Positions 1-10,689 of a stretch of 64,000 nt of DNA are shown one piece after another (position 1 is the stretch's first letter; each line of letters starts with the position of its first letter). Under the pieces are notes generated by a model that did no database searches, was not told the origin of the DNA, and saw only the letters and a list, made by a program, of their open reading frames with translations. The DNA lies in NCBI GenBank assembly GCA_015680685.1, contig MNCI01034746.1, forward strand, positions 1-64,000, written 5' to 3'. The DNA comes from Gnetum montanum (lineage: Eukaryota > Streptophyta > Gnetopsida > Gnetales > Gnetaceae). The position numbers were made by a program, and so were the translations under genes.

Positions 1-2
1 CA

Positions 3-802
3 AGAGCTGGACACAAGTTTATTCTCACAGCTATTGATTATTTTAGTAAATGGTCTGAAGTAAAGGCTTTAAGAGGAAGTTCAGCATCAGATATGATTAA
101 GTTTCTAAAAGATCACATTCTAAGTAGATTTGGTTTACCCGAAGTGTTAGTGTTAGACAATGGACCCGCCTTCAAATCCAAAGAGTTTATCAGATGGGCA
201 TCTGAAAAATCCATTTTCTTATTTTTTTCATCAAATTATTATCGTCAAGGAAATGGCCTAGCAGAATCCACCAATAAAAAGCTTATCGCTTATCTCAAGA
301 AATCGATGGATGCGAATCCAAAAAATTGGATCGATTATCTACAGTCCACATTATGATCAGATCGAATCAGATTTAAGAAAGCTATTGGGACATCACCATA
401 TAACTTAGTTTATGGTTTGCCAGCAAGAATTACAAACAAGATTGTAAGCTCAGCTTCTGAATTTGTACAAAGATATAGCAAAAAGACTGATAAATATAGA
501 AGTTTCATGACTTTGCTTATTAAAAGAGAAGTTGAAATAGATAAAGCAAGAGATAATTTGTTACAGAATACCTCTCAAGTTAAAAGATGGTTTGATAGGA
601 AAGCTTTGAAAAGAACTTTCAAGATAGGGGACCTTGTCCTATTATGGAATATGAAGAAACCAAATAAGTTTACCCCGACATGGATTGGTCCCTTTCAAAT
701 TACAAAGCAATTGTCAGAGGATACTTACAAATTATCAACTTTGGATGCATGGAATTGCAATTTCCATATAATGTTTTGCATATAAAACAGTATTTGGGAT
801 AA
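3..802 (+). pseudogene. Ty3/gypsy integrase, C-terminal part of pol
   Basis: The product is the integrase that inserts the element's cDNA into the host chromosome. One frame runs from base 3 to 785 with a single TGA stop at 354-356. It holds the catalytic core: first Asp in TAIDYFSKW (about 36-62), second Asp in VLDNG (about 153-167), and Glu in GLAESTN (about 258-278). The C-terminal module begins near WFDRKALKRTFKIGDLVLLW and ends in a WIGPF-type motif. Near 742-750 a one-base shift moves the real end into another frame, which closes with VLHIKQYLG and TAA at 800-802. The start lies before the window. Two lesions (nonsense and frameshift) make it a pseudogene, but the three catalytic residues are intact, so the copy is not very old. 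Confidence 0.88.
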
Positions 803-1106
803 TTGGATATAACTTGAAGATGTCATTACACAAAATAATATATGTATATACTATTAGGTAAATATTACTAGGAATATAGTATCAATTAATATGTTTAATT
901 ATGCTTTATTTAAATTAGGAAATAGCTTTCCTTCAAATGGGGCAAGTGGAAGCCTACAAGTGAAACAAGTGGAATTCTACAAGTTTAACAAGTGGGAAAG
1001 GTGACTCATCCACCACTTAGTGAGGATTGTGACAAATGGTTTGAATGCCTAAAAAGAAGAAAGCTTGGTTGAAGACACTTAGATGGGAGTTCAAATTTTT
1101 AGCACC
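803..1106 (+). other. Spacer between pol and third ORF of element E
   Basis: AT-rich non-coding sequence. Around 948-1000 the words ACAAGTGGAA and CTACAAGT recur three to four times as short irregular direct repeats. No reading frame is supported. Confidence 0.4.
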
Positions 1107-1114
1107 TATAAAAG
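1107..1114 (+). promoter_or_regulatory. TATA box before the third ORF of element E
   Basis: TATAAAAG lies 69 bases upstream of the ATG at 1183, a normal spacing for a TATA box plus a short leader. It lies after pol and well before the LTR candidate, so it would drive an internal transcript. The call is by sequence only. Confidence 0.4.
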
Positions 1115-1182
1115 AGGGTTAGATTGCTTAAGATTTCATCACCTTTCATTTCAAGTTTGGTAGTGAAGATTAGAGAGAGCTA

Positions 1183-1641
1183 ATGGGGTTTAAGAGAGCA
1201 ATGAGAAAGCCTTTTATTCCATATGTGATGGGATGTTGCCCTGAGCATGTATTGAAGGCTTACTTAAAGGCTAGATCTTGTGGAGCTCCAAAAGAGTGTC
1301 CTTTTATGGCTTGGTTGTCTGATGAATTTTCTTTTCTCACTAGAGGTTTGGATATAGAGTCCAATGTTTGGGGGCGATATCAAGATTGCTCCAAAGAGGA
1401 AGAAAAAGGAGAGCAACCAACTAATGAAGAGTCATCATGGGGATGGGGAGAAGCTTTTGCCTCTTGAGAGGAAAATGATGGACCTAATGAAGAAGAACAA
1501 AAGAGCTCATCTAAAAAAGAAAATGAGAAATGTGTCGAAGAGAAAGCTCCAGTAGATCAAGGTGAGAGCTCCACCAAGCCAAAGAGCAACAGAATTGCCT
1601 TCATCACATCAGAAATTTCCTATGAAACAATAGAGAGATGA
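1183..1641 (+). pseudogene. Third ORF of element E, unknown function, one internal stop
   Basis: An ATG at 1183 opens a frame that runs 152 codons to TGA at 1639-1641, broken once by TGA at 1465-1467. The N-terminal half is basic, with several cysteines (GCCPEH, RSCGAPKECPF). The second half is strongly acidic and polar, rich in Glu, Lys and Ser, and looks disordered. No transmembrane segment or signal peptide is evident, so it is not a classical envelope. It lies between integrase and the polypurine tract, where Ty3/gypsy elements with an extra ORF carry it, and has its own upstream TATA box. I do not recognise the family. Continuity across a single stop, together with the composition shift, argues that the frame was once translated. 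Confidence 0.5.
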
Positions 1642-1875
1642 GAATTCCCACTAGGGTAACCCTCACAATTCAATTTCCATTCCAAGAATAATCTATGAAG
1701 GACTTGATGATGTATAGTTTGTTATTTTCCTGAGGAATGAGGTTTTTGTCCCATCATACCTTATGTTAAATGGGAATTTTCCTTCAAAAAGATTTCTATT
1801 CAGTTGTAAAAATTCAGTGGAAGTTTCAGTATGTTTTAGTTTTAAAGTGAGGCTGCATAAATTTCTTTAAGCTTT
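1642..1875 (+). other. Untranslated stretch before the polypurine tract of element E
   Basis: Non-coding sequence between the third ORF and the polypurine tract; nothing further recognised. Confidence 0.35.
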
Positions 1876-1888
1876 TAAGGGGGCAGAA
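1876..1888 (+). other. Polypurine tract of element E
   Basis: TTTTAAGGGGGCAGAAA stands directly before TGTTGG. A G-rich purine run followed by TG is the usual plus-strand primer and 3' LTR start. No second LTR is in the window to confirm it. Confidence 0.5.
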
Positions 1889-3990
1889 ATGTTGGCACAT
1901 TTGGCCATTTCATGGAACAGTAGAACTATCTTATCCAAAATTAGAACATCATATGTTTAAAAATTTAGAAGTATGTAGCTTTAAGGTTATGGATTGATGG
2001 GTGTTAAATAAAATGATGTTGAGGCCTCCTTGATACAAAATTAAAGTGCCAGATTATTCCTTATTGGAGATTGGAAGATAGTACGATAACAAACAAGGAA
2101 TTATATTATTTACTTGAAAAGAATTGGTGAAGAACGTGCTCTAAAAAATTCTTTTTGAAAAGGTCCCAAATTAAAAATCCTTGTTGTTAAGTTCGGTTTT
2201 ATATTTGGCCCTAAGATAACGTTTGAAACTCCAATTCTAGGCAGCCATTCTTGCCTGCAGAAATTAGAAAATAAAAATAAAAATCAACAGTGCCTCCGTC
2301 ATCCTGAAGAATCTGCAATTGCAAGAAAAGGCGAAGGAGATGCAAATAAGCTAGATGATCCACGGGTTTCAATGGAGATGCAAATAAGCTTTCAGTCTAT
2401 TCCTAATCGTGGTGTTCCAGAAAAATCATGTTTTCACCAGTATCACGGCATAGACGGGCATCGCAAAAAATTGCCATTGCCATGGGCATGGCCAAGTCCC
2501 TGAGGGACAAAACCCCTTTGTCGTGGACGCGACAGCAAAGAAAAAAATCAAAACCCTCATCCACACGCAAAAATAGAATCGCATTTTGTTCAAACCTCAT
2601 CTTCATCTTCCAACCACCCTCTTCTCCAGCACTGCCACTGCAACAGCGAGCTCTTGCTCTACGCAGCAGTCTGCGTTGGCAGCTGAGGAGTGATTTCACC
2701 ACCAAAACCGATCCATTTCTGTGTCGTTGTTCTACACATCACCAAACCCTACCCACCTCAGCACTGTTTTCAAACAACTCGGTGAATTTTGTGGTTGTGC
2801 ACCCTTGGAAAATATAGAAACAGGTTAATTGTTACAACAAGATTGAAAACAGAAACAACATCACAACCGGGAACTGATTTCAAACTTTCAGGCGGTGAAA
2901 AACGGTAATCACAAATGTCATTTGCCCTTGGAACTTGTAATTTGAAACAACAACCATGCCTGACGCTGAAGCATTCGATATTGCATACCAGTCCACAGAA
3001 CGCGGCAACAAAGACACAAAGGCACACTAAGACAGGTGTCAAGAGATATTTTGGGCTGATTCCGGTGAATGAAAGTTGCAGTTTTATTCATCAAAAATAA
3101 AATTTTAAATGGTCTGGTGATTAATTCAGCAATGTCACATACGCTAATAGTGTGAAAGACTTACCTCTTAATTTAATTATTCCAAGCCTTTAAAACATTA
3201 TTTTTCAAACATTATTATATAAGTTGCTATCCATAAAATAATTGTAATATTAATGATAAAATATTTGTAATANCCTAAGATATTTTAAGTATGTAACCAC
3301 CCTTGAACCCTATAAAAGGGAGGACAGGTGGGGGGGAAGATCATACTTTTGGGAGAAGACATTGACATAACACTTTGGAAGGCTACTAGCTAGCACTTGG
3401 GCTCTCACTTGGAGACACACTTGGAGTCTTGGGAGAAGAGCATTGTAAAGAAGAAATTGTGAATGATTGCTTGTAAGATGACTGGCTAAAGAAAAGATTT
3501 CAGCCTCTTTGTCATACTCCTATGAGTTATGTTTTATGTTTATTTTGTTTAAATTATCTAGCTAGTGGTTTAGATAGTATCATCCTTGGCAAGTAATTTT
3601 GGGATTTTTAGATTGCTCTTATTGTTCTTGTTGTAAGATTGAAAATTTCTATTAAAATATTTCCATAGAAGCACTTGTGTTTAAAAGCCCTAAGAGAATT
3701 TTAGTAGTAAATTTGGTTATTGTGCAACGTATAAGAACCGCTATTGGGATTGTTGTAAAAGAGCCTCTGCTTGTAGTCATGCCGTTGAACGATTCAATAG
3801 TTAAGAGGGTTCAGAAAATCTTTGGTATTTTGATGGGACCAGAATAGCTTCTTTTTATCTTTAAAGTGAATCTCCGTGGTATTTCAATTAGAAATTGTCA
3901 AGTCTTTTGAAGGTTCTATTGAATGCAATTGTTGACATCCATTATCTAGCCAAAATGGAGTCTCGTACGTGATAGTTTACGCAACAATTT
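1889..3990 (+). repeat. Probable 3' LTR of element E (right end uncertain)
   Basis: Starts TGTTGG after the purine tract. A TATA box (TATAAAAGGG, 3311-3320) is followed by a G-rich leader and repeated CACTTGG/GGAGA words (3355-3440), as in a U3/R/U5 arrangement. The stretch 2430-2780 is richer in G+C and shows overlapping open frames on both strands, none with recognisable protein character. An N occurs at 3273. At about 2 kb it would be a long LTR, and part of it could be a separate insertion. Confidence 0.35.
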
Positions 3991-4800
3991 TTAGTAACGT
4001 AGTAGGATTGTCTTGAAGAAATTGCTTATTTGAGCCTTGGAAGTTTGAACAATTCATAGATATTGAATTTGGGATAGCTTTATTGCGAAGTTTTTACTCG
4101 TATCATTTTATCTTGTTTAAATATTTGAGGTCTATACAAATCTGCTTTCTTTTCTGTCTATTTCCATTGAATCTTGCTCTATTTCTAGTTTTCTTGTGGA
4201 ACTATATCTTTCTCTAGGGAAAATTAGAAGTAGATTCGTGAAGTTGTGCTGAAATGTTTTTGCAAAATTTTATTTGTTACAAGTAGGTATTATAAGGATG
4301 GCGTAGACTAGGCAATTGAACAAAATAGGAACTCTCAACAACTCACAGTACTTGGCAAAGTTGGCTGAATCTCTTTAAGATAAGTCATTTGTAGTTTACA
4401 CACAACGCAATCATTTCATATTTCACAACTGCATGCCGCAACAGCATACACACATACTCACATTAACTACTAAGTCTATTTGGAGGTATTTGGGCCTTGG
4501 TGTTGCCAGAGACCAGCAAGCACCTAAATCCTATTCAAGGACACTCGTTGGCGGTTGCGTCCCAAATGGTCGCCAACATATAGGAGGTAGGACACCTTTT
4601 GGTCAACTACACAAGAAAGGTGCCCCTTGAGGAATACGATATTGAGGAACTCAGGGAAAAGTAACTTCTTTGAAAAGAGAAACCTAGTGACTAGATCATC
4701 CTAAAGCTAGGTTTGATAGGTAGAAATGGATACAACATTTGTAACTGACATACCTATATCTATGATATGCTATGTTCTAGTCTGGTTAGCATTAAGTGCT
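3991..4800. other. Unassigned sequence
   Basis: No supported gene. Around 4500-4640 the sequence contains more CpG than its surroundings and a short open frame without recognisable motifs. Confidence 0.3.
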
Positions 4801-4807
4801 AACCTAG

Positions 4808-4852
4808 GATTTCGAAAATGCTTATTGTAACCTGTTAGTCACCCTTATGCTA
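4808..4852 (+). repeat. Gamma-family repeat copy (partial)
   Basis: Matches the gamma unit: a short hairpin (ATTTCGAAAAT), then GCTTATTGTAACCT and TTAGTCACCCT. The same unit recurs only in 31-45 kb, across the retrotransposon nest. Confidence 0.55.
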
Positions 4853-4924
4853 AATGACTTTGTACATCAGAAACATGATAGAACATTCAAATGATAGAAG
4901 GATTTTTTGGAGAAATTTTTGTTG

Positions 4925-4962
4925 GGATAACTTGAGGACTCGTTCCCTACTAAATCCATCCT
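4925..4962 (+). repeat. Alpha-family repeat copy
   Basis: Reads close to the alpha consensus (AACTTGAGGACTCGTTCCC, then TACTAAATCC). It is one of about 18 copies, the others lying at 30.98-54.03 kb. Confidence 0.6.
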
Positions 4963-5344
4963 CACTTTTTCTGAATTATAAACATGTCCTCCATTGGCTC
5001 CTTGTTTTTGCCAAGCATGTAACAGGCAGTCCATTTGTTTTTTTCTTGTGCATTTTTTCTTTCACTTTTATTAGAAACAACTAGACCTAGACCTAAACTA
5101 TAGTGCTTTCTTAGTGTAGTGGCCAAGGTTGGTGTGTAGCAATGGGCATCCTAAGAAACATTTGGTAAATAGCTTGCCCATTCGTCTTCTCCATAGCATT
5201 CATTTATTAGCAACTTATTGGTTAGTTAGTTATTAGAAGTAGGGTAGGTTAGGTAGGAGGGACCTTACGAAAGTTATCGCTATGTGGGCGGCCCTCCCAA
5301 ACCCTACACACAGATAGAGCCTTAAAGGAAGGACCTTTAATCTA

Positions 5345-6060
5345 AACCCTAAAAACATAGGCTTGTAATATAGCTACACACAATTCCAAACTGGTTAGTG
5401 CAAAAATGATTAATAGAGGACCATGATCTCCTATAAGATACATAATATTATTCATACATAGCATAGTCTAGGAGAATCCACTTAAGATCTTTACTAAACT
5501 ATGACTAGCCATCAAATTAGCAAATAACCATATTCCTAAGCTTAATGCATGGAAGAAATAAGAGATTAGCTCAAGGAGCACTAAGAAAAGTGCTAATGAC
5601 AGTGATACTCCAGTGGATAATAGGAAGTTGAAAAAATGAAGCTCGTTGATATGAAATCCCACTATAGTAATTCCAATAAAAATTTAAAATGATAGACCCA
5701 AAGTAATGATAAAATGACTTGTCACTGTAAAGCTATATGGTATCATACCCTAGAGATTACAAAATAACAAAAAAGTAAAAGTGAGAAAAATGCAAAGGAA
5801 AAACTTTTGCTTAACATCTCTAGAAAGACCATCTATTTGTTCATTCACTAGGTTCAAAAAAAAATCATAAATAAGCTCTAGTGAGGATTGCCAAGCATTT
5901 GGTACTAGGTTCCCCACTCCATTCTTAGTAACAAAATGAAAAACCAAGAGTAAGACTAAAATAGTTAGTTCCATAAACAAAGATTAATTTGTGAATGAGA
6001 AATACAAGTTTCCTAAATTCATAGGAATCACTGGGATAATGGAAAATTGTTCAAGTGGGC
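5345..6060 (-). pseudogene. atp6: Mitochondrial atp6 (ATP synthase subunit a), nuclear copy
   Basis: ATP6 is the membrane proton-channel subunit of mitochondrial ATP synthase. The minus strand encodes the start of the conserved domain (SPLEQF, then LGNLYFSFTN) at about 6058-5990, FVTKNG and LVPNAWQSSLELIYDF at about 5940-5870, and QKFF with TFTFLLFCNL at about 5810-5755. It continues with LVLLELISYFF, ALSLGIWLFANLMASHS and VKILSGF near 5600-5470, and ends with TMLCMNN, YLIGDHGPLL and AILQAYVF to about 5345. This is roughly 238 codons, nearly the whole conserved core. Stops break it, for example after FCNL and after LSGFS. The key Arg of ALSLGIR has become Trp. Many substitutions are C-to-T or G-to-A. 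It was split from the rest of the organelle-like locus by retrotransposon B. Confidence 0.9.
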
Positions 6061-6237
6061 TAAAAGGCATAGAGTAGTAGTATTTTTTTCATTTCTTAAT
6101 AATTACTTGAAGAGTGTCAAGTTGACTTTGACCATATTGGTTAGATATGTGAAAATAAAGATATATCTATATACATTATTTTCTATTGACGGAAGAGAAG
6201 AGCTTGAAGGAAGAGTCCTAAGTCACAAGCTTGATTC

Positions 6238-6242
6238 ATTAC
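6238..6242. repeat. Left target-site duplication of element B
   Basis: ATTAC here against GTTAC at 30872-30876, one transition apart, immediately outside the two ends of B. Confidence 0.55.
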
Positions 6243-6467
6243 TGATGAGCAGTGAGTATACCCTATGCCCAACCATACGAATTACAAGCATTCATGCAAA
6301 ATGTGGTGTAATTTTGCAGACCTTGAGTTCCCAAGTACACTGGTTCTAGGAAGTGAAATCTAATTATGACAATCATTATTTTTCCAACTACACTTGTGAA
6401 GCTTAGTTGTATGGTTACGTGTAATTAGAACATATGATTTTTATTATTTTATATTTTATTCACCTAC
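6243..6467 (-). repeat. 3' LTR of element B, distal part
   Basis: Aligns in reverse to the end of the LTRs of element A: TGATGAGCAGTGAG against the complement of CTCACTACTCATCA, then CCAACCATACGAA and TTCCAACTACACTTGTGA. The alignment stops at 6467, exactly where A begins, and resumes at 19361 after A. Confidence 0.85.
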
Positions 6468-7372
6468 TAATGAGTCATTGTTGGTTGGCTACATTGACGA
6501 GGCCTCGACGATCCATCTTACCTTATGTCGATGAGGTCTCATTAACGTAGTATTTGTCTATTGCCTATAAATACGTGCCTTCTAGTTGCATTTATGGTAA
6601 TCTAGATTTTAGTAGTAGTGAAGCTTTTACATTTTTTCCATTCAAAAGTTAGAATTTTTTTCCTTGAGTGCCCACATCAAGAGTCATTGAGTATACAGAC
6701 CTTTATTCAAGCATTGTTGTACCTAAGCGTAATAGTGTGTGCAGCAATAAAGATGAGCTTTTTGATAAACCTTGAAGCACTTTGGATAGATTAGATATTT
6801 TATTTATGAATTTACTATTTTCAATTATTTATTAAATGTTTTTCATTAATTATCAATTATTTTCCAGTTATTATGACTATGTTAGATAAGCAATTAAGCT
6901 AGATAGATTACACACATAAATATGACTACTTCGAGTGTAACACATATTCGCTCGGTAATTCTAGCAACGTTATCACTTAGTACACCTAGTAGTGTAGCGT
7001 TTGGTCACTCAGTAGTGGATATGTGGGTATAGGACATGTACGGAAAGTGGAAATAGATACTTATGTTAGAATTAGTTAAATGATTAGTTAATTAGTTAAT
7101 TTAGATTAGTTAATCAAATTATTTTTATCTACATTTCAAGCATCCAACTATACAACATAAAAATGATACAAATTAAATGCCTCAGTTACACTTAACCATA
7201 CCCAAAAATGTCACAAGTGTAATTGGAAAGACAACGATTGACCTTAAGGCTAGATTCACTTCCTAAAGGGCTAGTGCACTGGAAATGATGAAGTCCGTAG
7301 AATTTGATCGGATCACACATGAATGTTTTGTGGTTCGTATGGTTGGATGTAGGGGTACCTCACTACTCATCA
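6468..7372 (+). repeat. 5' LTR of element A
   Basis: Aligns over its whole length with 18504-19355. Landmarks shared: TTGTTGGTTGG, GAGGCCTC, TATAAATACGTGCC against TATAAATACATGCC, CTTGAGTGCCCACA, AGCACTTTGGATAGATTAG, GTTAGAATTAGTTAAATG, and GGGGTACCTCACTACTCATCA at the end. The U3 carries repeated GACGAGGCCTCGACGAT-like words that are near-palindromic. Confidence 0.92.
6566..6573 (+). promoter_or_regulatory. TATA box in the 5' LTR of element A
   Basis: TATAAATA follows the GAGGCCTC-type repeats of U3 and is kept in the 3' LTR (about 18570) and in solo LTR C. Confidence 0.6.
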
Positions 7373-7392
7373 TTGACATTATTGTTGGGAAC
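7373..7392 (+). other. Decayed tRNA primer-binding site of element A
   Basis: TTGACATTATTGTTGGGAAC directly follows the LTR end. It resembles the TGGCGCCGTTGCCGGGGAAC-type primer site used by Athila/Tat elements, with G-to-A and C-to-T changes at CpG and CpN sites and one missing G. Confidence 0.55.
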
Positions 7393-7530
7393 TTTTGTTT
7401 GTGGAACATGTGCTATTTAGGTCTAAGTAAATATCACTAATATCATTGTATGAACCTAAATGCCCTATCATTCCCAGTATACATAAAAAATTATAAAAAG
7501 CACACAGACAATTTCATTTTGTTTTGCAAA

Positions 7531-9940
7531 ATGTCTTCTTCTTCTCATAAGCCTAAAGATACTAAACCACCAATCCCATAAGATATAAGGTGGTATATAG
7601 TCATCTAGATGAGTTTGTGCTAAATTTCACTTTCATCCTACATTAGGATGAACAAATGTAATGGCATGATATGGAGGGAAACGTTGTCTTTCCCCTTAAT
7701 AGATCTATGCTTAGAATGCTATTTAAAATCATTAAGAAGTTAGGTATAGAAAATATTCATAAAAAATACATTATGGATGGATACGACACTTGGAACTATT
7801 GTCCCACTGAAACATAACGTAAGCGAGATAAACATAAGGAGAAACTTCATGAAGCTATTAAGGGAAAACATTACACTAACCCCTTGTTCCTACTAGATCA
7901 AGAGGACAATGGGGATCCTCCCTTGGAAGGTTCTCAACATGAAAATTCTACACCCCCTAGTATTGATGGTGAGGATGTGAACTTGACACTGTGATTGACT
8001 ATTCATAAACTGGGGTCAGGAAAGAATGATAGCCTAGGTAGGGACTTAGGTAAACATTGCAGCAATAAGAGATCTAAGGATGGTGATCATAATAAGTGTA
8101 AGAGTGATGGCAAACACCATGGTGGTGGTGGTGGTACACCTTCCTCTTCATCCTCTTCATCCAATTTTGAACATTCCTCTTCATTTGATGATTCCCATGG
8201 AAGTCACCATTGAAAGAATTATGATGAAGGTGATCAATGAAATAATAATGATCATGAAGGCCATCAAAATTGAAGTGGTGGTCAAAAGTATCATCAACAT
8301 CATTAATGTAATGATGATGATGAACCCTTATTGGCGGCTCAAAGTATGCTTAACATTGCAGAGGCAGTAAGAATTCCAACCAAGCATATGAAGGATAGTC
8401 AGATCAAGCATCTAGGCATGAACAATATACTAAGATTTGAAGGGGGATACACTTTTGATTTGCAGATGCATCTACAAGCTTTTCAAGATGCCTGTGCCTT
8501 ACAAAACATAGAGAATAAGTGGCAAAAACTCAAGCTTTTCCCAAGGACACTCATTAAAGAAGCTAAAAGCTAGTATTGGTCCTTAGAGTAGGAATCTATC
8601 TATATATGGAGTACCATGTTAGAATTATTCAATGACAAATATCAAATGTACTATAGGGTTTCTAATTTGAGAAGGCAAATTCAAGGCTAGAAACAAGGAG
8701 TACATGAACCCTTGGATGTCGCCATGGATCAATACTGTTCACTCCTACATCAATGCCCTAGCCATGGTTACTCTTAGAGGGAACAACTTTGCCACATAAT
8801 AGATGGGCTTAGAGTAGAAACAAGAAGAACCATTGGGGTGTATGCCCAAGGAAGATTGTCTAAATTGAGAGCTCATTAGATCCAAATGCTAATTGAATAG
8901 GTAACAAAAGAAGAAGGTGAGCTACAAAATATGGAAAGTGCTAAAGAATATAATAGGGACCCTTCTATTAGAAAATAGGAGGTTTGATTTTGTAATAAGG
9001 AGGAGTTACCACTTGATGAAGTGGTGAACAGAGAGACCTTTCCCATCGAAAAATCTATTTTTGATATTTTAGCCAAGGTTAACAAGTTATGGGACTCTTT
9101 GAATGAAAGGTTTCGAACTGCTTTAAAGATTGTGGAAGAATTTAGAGAGAAAAATAGTGATCGTAATTGTAAGAGGCAAAAAAAAGCTGAACATGCCTAC
9201 CAAAGAGGTAAGGGCAAAGTTGTTGTAGTAGAGAAAGTTATGGAGTCTGACTATGATGATGAAATAGAATGTGACATCTATCAATATGAACATCAAAAGG
9301 GATTTTGCCCTATGGTGTCACACTTACAAGATTTTGGAGTGTATGCATTGAATCCTTGCCTAGCACGTAGGAAATCTCCAAGATGGTTACCTTATCATCA
9401 AGGCTGTCTAAGATAGTTCCATTAGCAACAACAAGCTTACTACCTAAGTGGAACTCCTCCACAATTGTATGAAAAATACCAATAGTGGTATTAACTACAA
9501 TCATGAGGAATTCCACCACCAAGGTAGCAATACCCTTATAGGAAACTAGATCCATACAAGTACAATGTTCAACAACCTATCTCCCCTAGAATTTTTACAA
9601 GTCATACATCATTTTAGCATCACTAGTACCCTCCAAAGTATCATTGAACACATTCAACATCTACTCAACAGAAAAATAAATATTTGCGTCCTTATCACCT
9701 TACACATCCCTCTACACCTACACCTCCCTTCAACTCAGTTACCTCCTACTCCATCCATTCAAGGTGAAATTCCTCCATAGCCATAACAACGAAATGCTAC
9801 AAGGGATGCACACTCATGATCAGTTTTTCAATCAAGTGTTTTGAATAATTAATCAAGGAAATGACCTTTCTTCTGATCCAGTAGTCCTCTCTAGCCCTCA
9901 CAACTTACTCTAGTTGATTACCCTACATCTCCAACATCAT
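7531..9940 (+). pseudogene. Gag polyprotein of element A
   Basis: Gag forms the particle that packages the RNA. Its ATG (7531) starts MSSSSHKPKD, matched by the MSSSHK start of B. After a poorly kept stretch comes a low-complexity Gly/Ser/His/Asp segment (7995-8330). The retrotransposon gag domain follows (8331 to about 8790): FEGGYTFDLQMHLQAF, then KLFPRTLIKEAKSWYWSLE-like, LELFNDKY, and a final EPLDVAMDQY/PSHGYS part. This is the usual order EHL..F / LFP..L...A..W / F..KY / SL.EAW.RFK. A C-terminal part (9021-9416) has a charged coiled stretch (ALKIVEEFREKNSDRN) and ends MVSHLQDFGVYALNP, shared with B. No zinc knuckle is visible. Many in-frame stops. Confidence 0.75.
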
Positions 9941-10069
9941 CATCCTCTACATCAAGTACCTTTGAGTGCCCTTCAAACCAAGTGTTGCCTAGGATTTGCA
10001 CTGTAATGTTAACCTATGTTGTTTTTGATTAGATTAAGGCTAGAAACCTTCCTATAAAAGGATTTGATC

Positions 10070-10390
10070 CAAGAAGTCCATCATCTATCTACATATTGCT
10101 AGACAAGAGCTATGCAAAGCTCTTCTTGACTCTGGTTCCGGAGTTAAACTCATCTCCCATGATATGTATAAGGCATGGAACCTACCACCTCTTAATAAGA
10201 GTAACATTTGTCTACAATTAGTAGATTAGTCAATTAATGTTCCTTTGGGATTAGTAGAGGACATTGTTACCATAGTTTGTGGATGGTCCTATCTTGTTGA
10301 TTTTCTATTATTCAAGGTGGACAACTACAAACTTGACTTTCCCATCATTATGGGAAGGGATTGGTTAAGCACGGTCTATGCATGAATAGG
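10070..10390 (+). pseudogene. Retroviral-type aspartic protease of element A
   Basis: The protease cuts the polyprotein. The catalytic motif is clear: ALLDSGSGVKLISHDMY (about 10110-10160), with the catalytic Asp in DSGS intact. It ends in LDFPIIMGRDWLSTV (about 10340-10380), the usual end of plant gypsy proteases (PIIMGRPFL). A TAG lies between, at the LVD*SINVPLG step. The element B copy keeps ALLDLGFSVNLISHEMY but has lost the Ser of the DSG triad. Confidence 0.78.
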
Positions 10391-10689
10391 TATAAGGGAC
10401 CTATCTCTAGAAATATCCAAGGAAAATGAGCTAGAAAAGATTGAGAAGAAACATATTCCATGCATCACATACAGTCGATCAAGAGTACATACATTAAGGC
10501 ATGTGACCGCTATGCATAAGAAATTAACATTCAATGGTGTTTGTACACAACAACCACAAAGTAGGAGGGCACCTAGTGGCTAATAGCTAATTCTAATAGT
10601 AGCACAATATGCATGGAGCCAACTAAGAGCTTAACATGTGCATATGTTGAAGGCATGAACAAAATTGAACAAGTTCATTCCTAACTCTC

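Larger units (their letters stand above)
1..3990 (+). mobile_element. Ty3/gypsy retrotransposon E, 3' part only (cut by window start)
   Basis: The order seen is integrase (3-802), an AT-rich spacer, a TATA box, a third ORF (1183-1641), a polypurine tract (about 1876-1888) and a long sequence beginning TGTTGG that looks like the 3' LTR. Gag, protease and RT lie before the window. The right end is uncertain: I found no clean CA terminus with a matching target duplication, so 3990 is only a rough limit. The first N of the window (3273) lies inside the presumed LTR. The integrase type (HHCC-DDE of gypsy class, with a short basic C-terminal region) supports Ty3/gypsy over copia. Confidence 0.6.

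Noticed and set aside
2403-2817. Overlapping open frames of 100 and 129 codons on opposite strands
   Set aside because: They lie in a G+C-richer part of the probable LTR of E, overlap each other, and show no domain-like residues.
7995-8330. Gly/Ser/His-rich frame as a separate gene
   Set aside because: It is the low-complexity middle of gag, in the matching position to the His/Asp-rich part of B.
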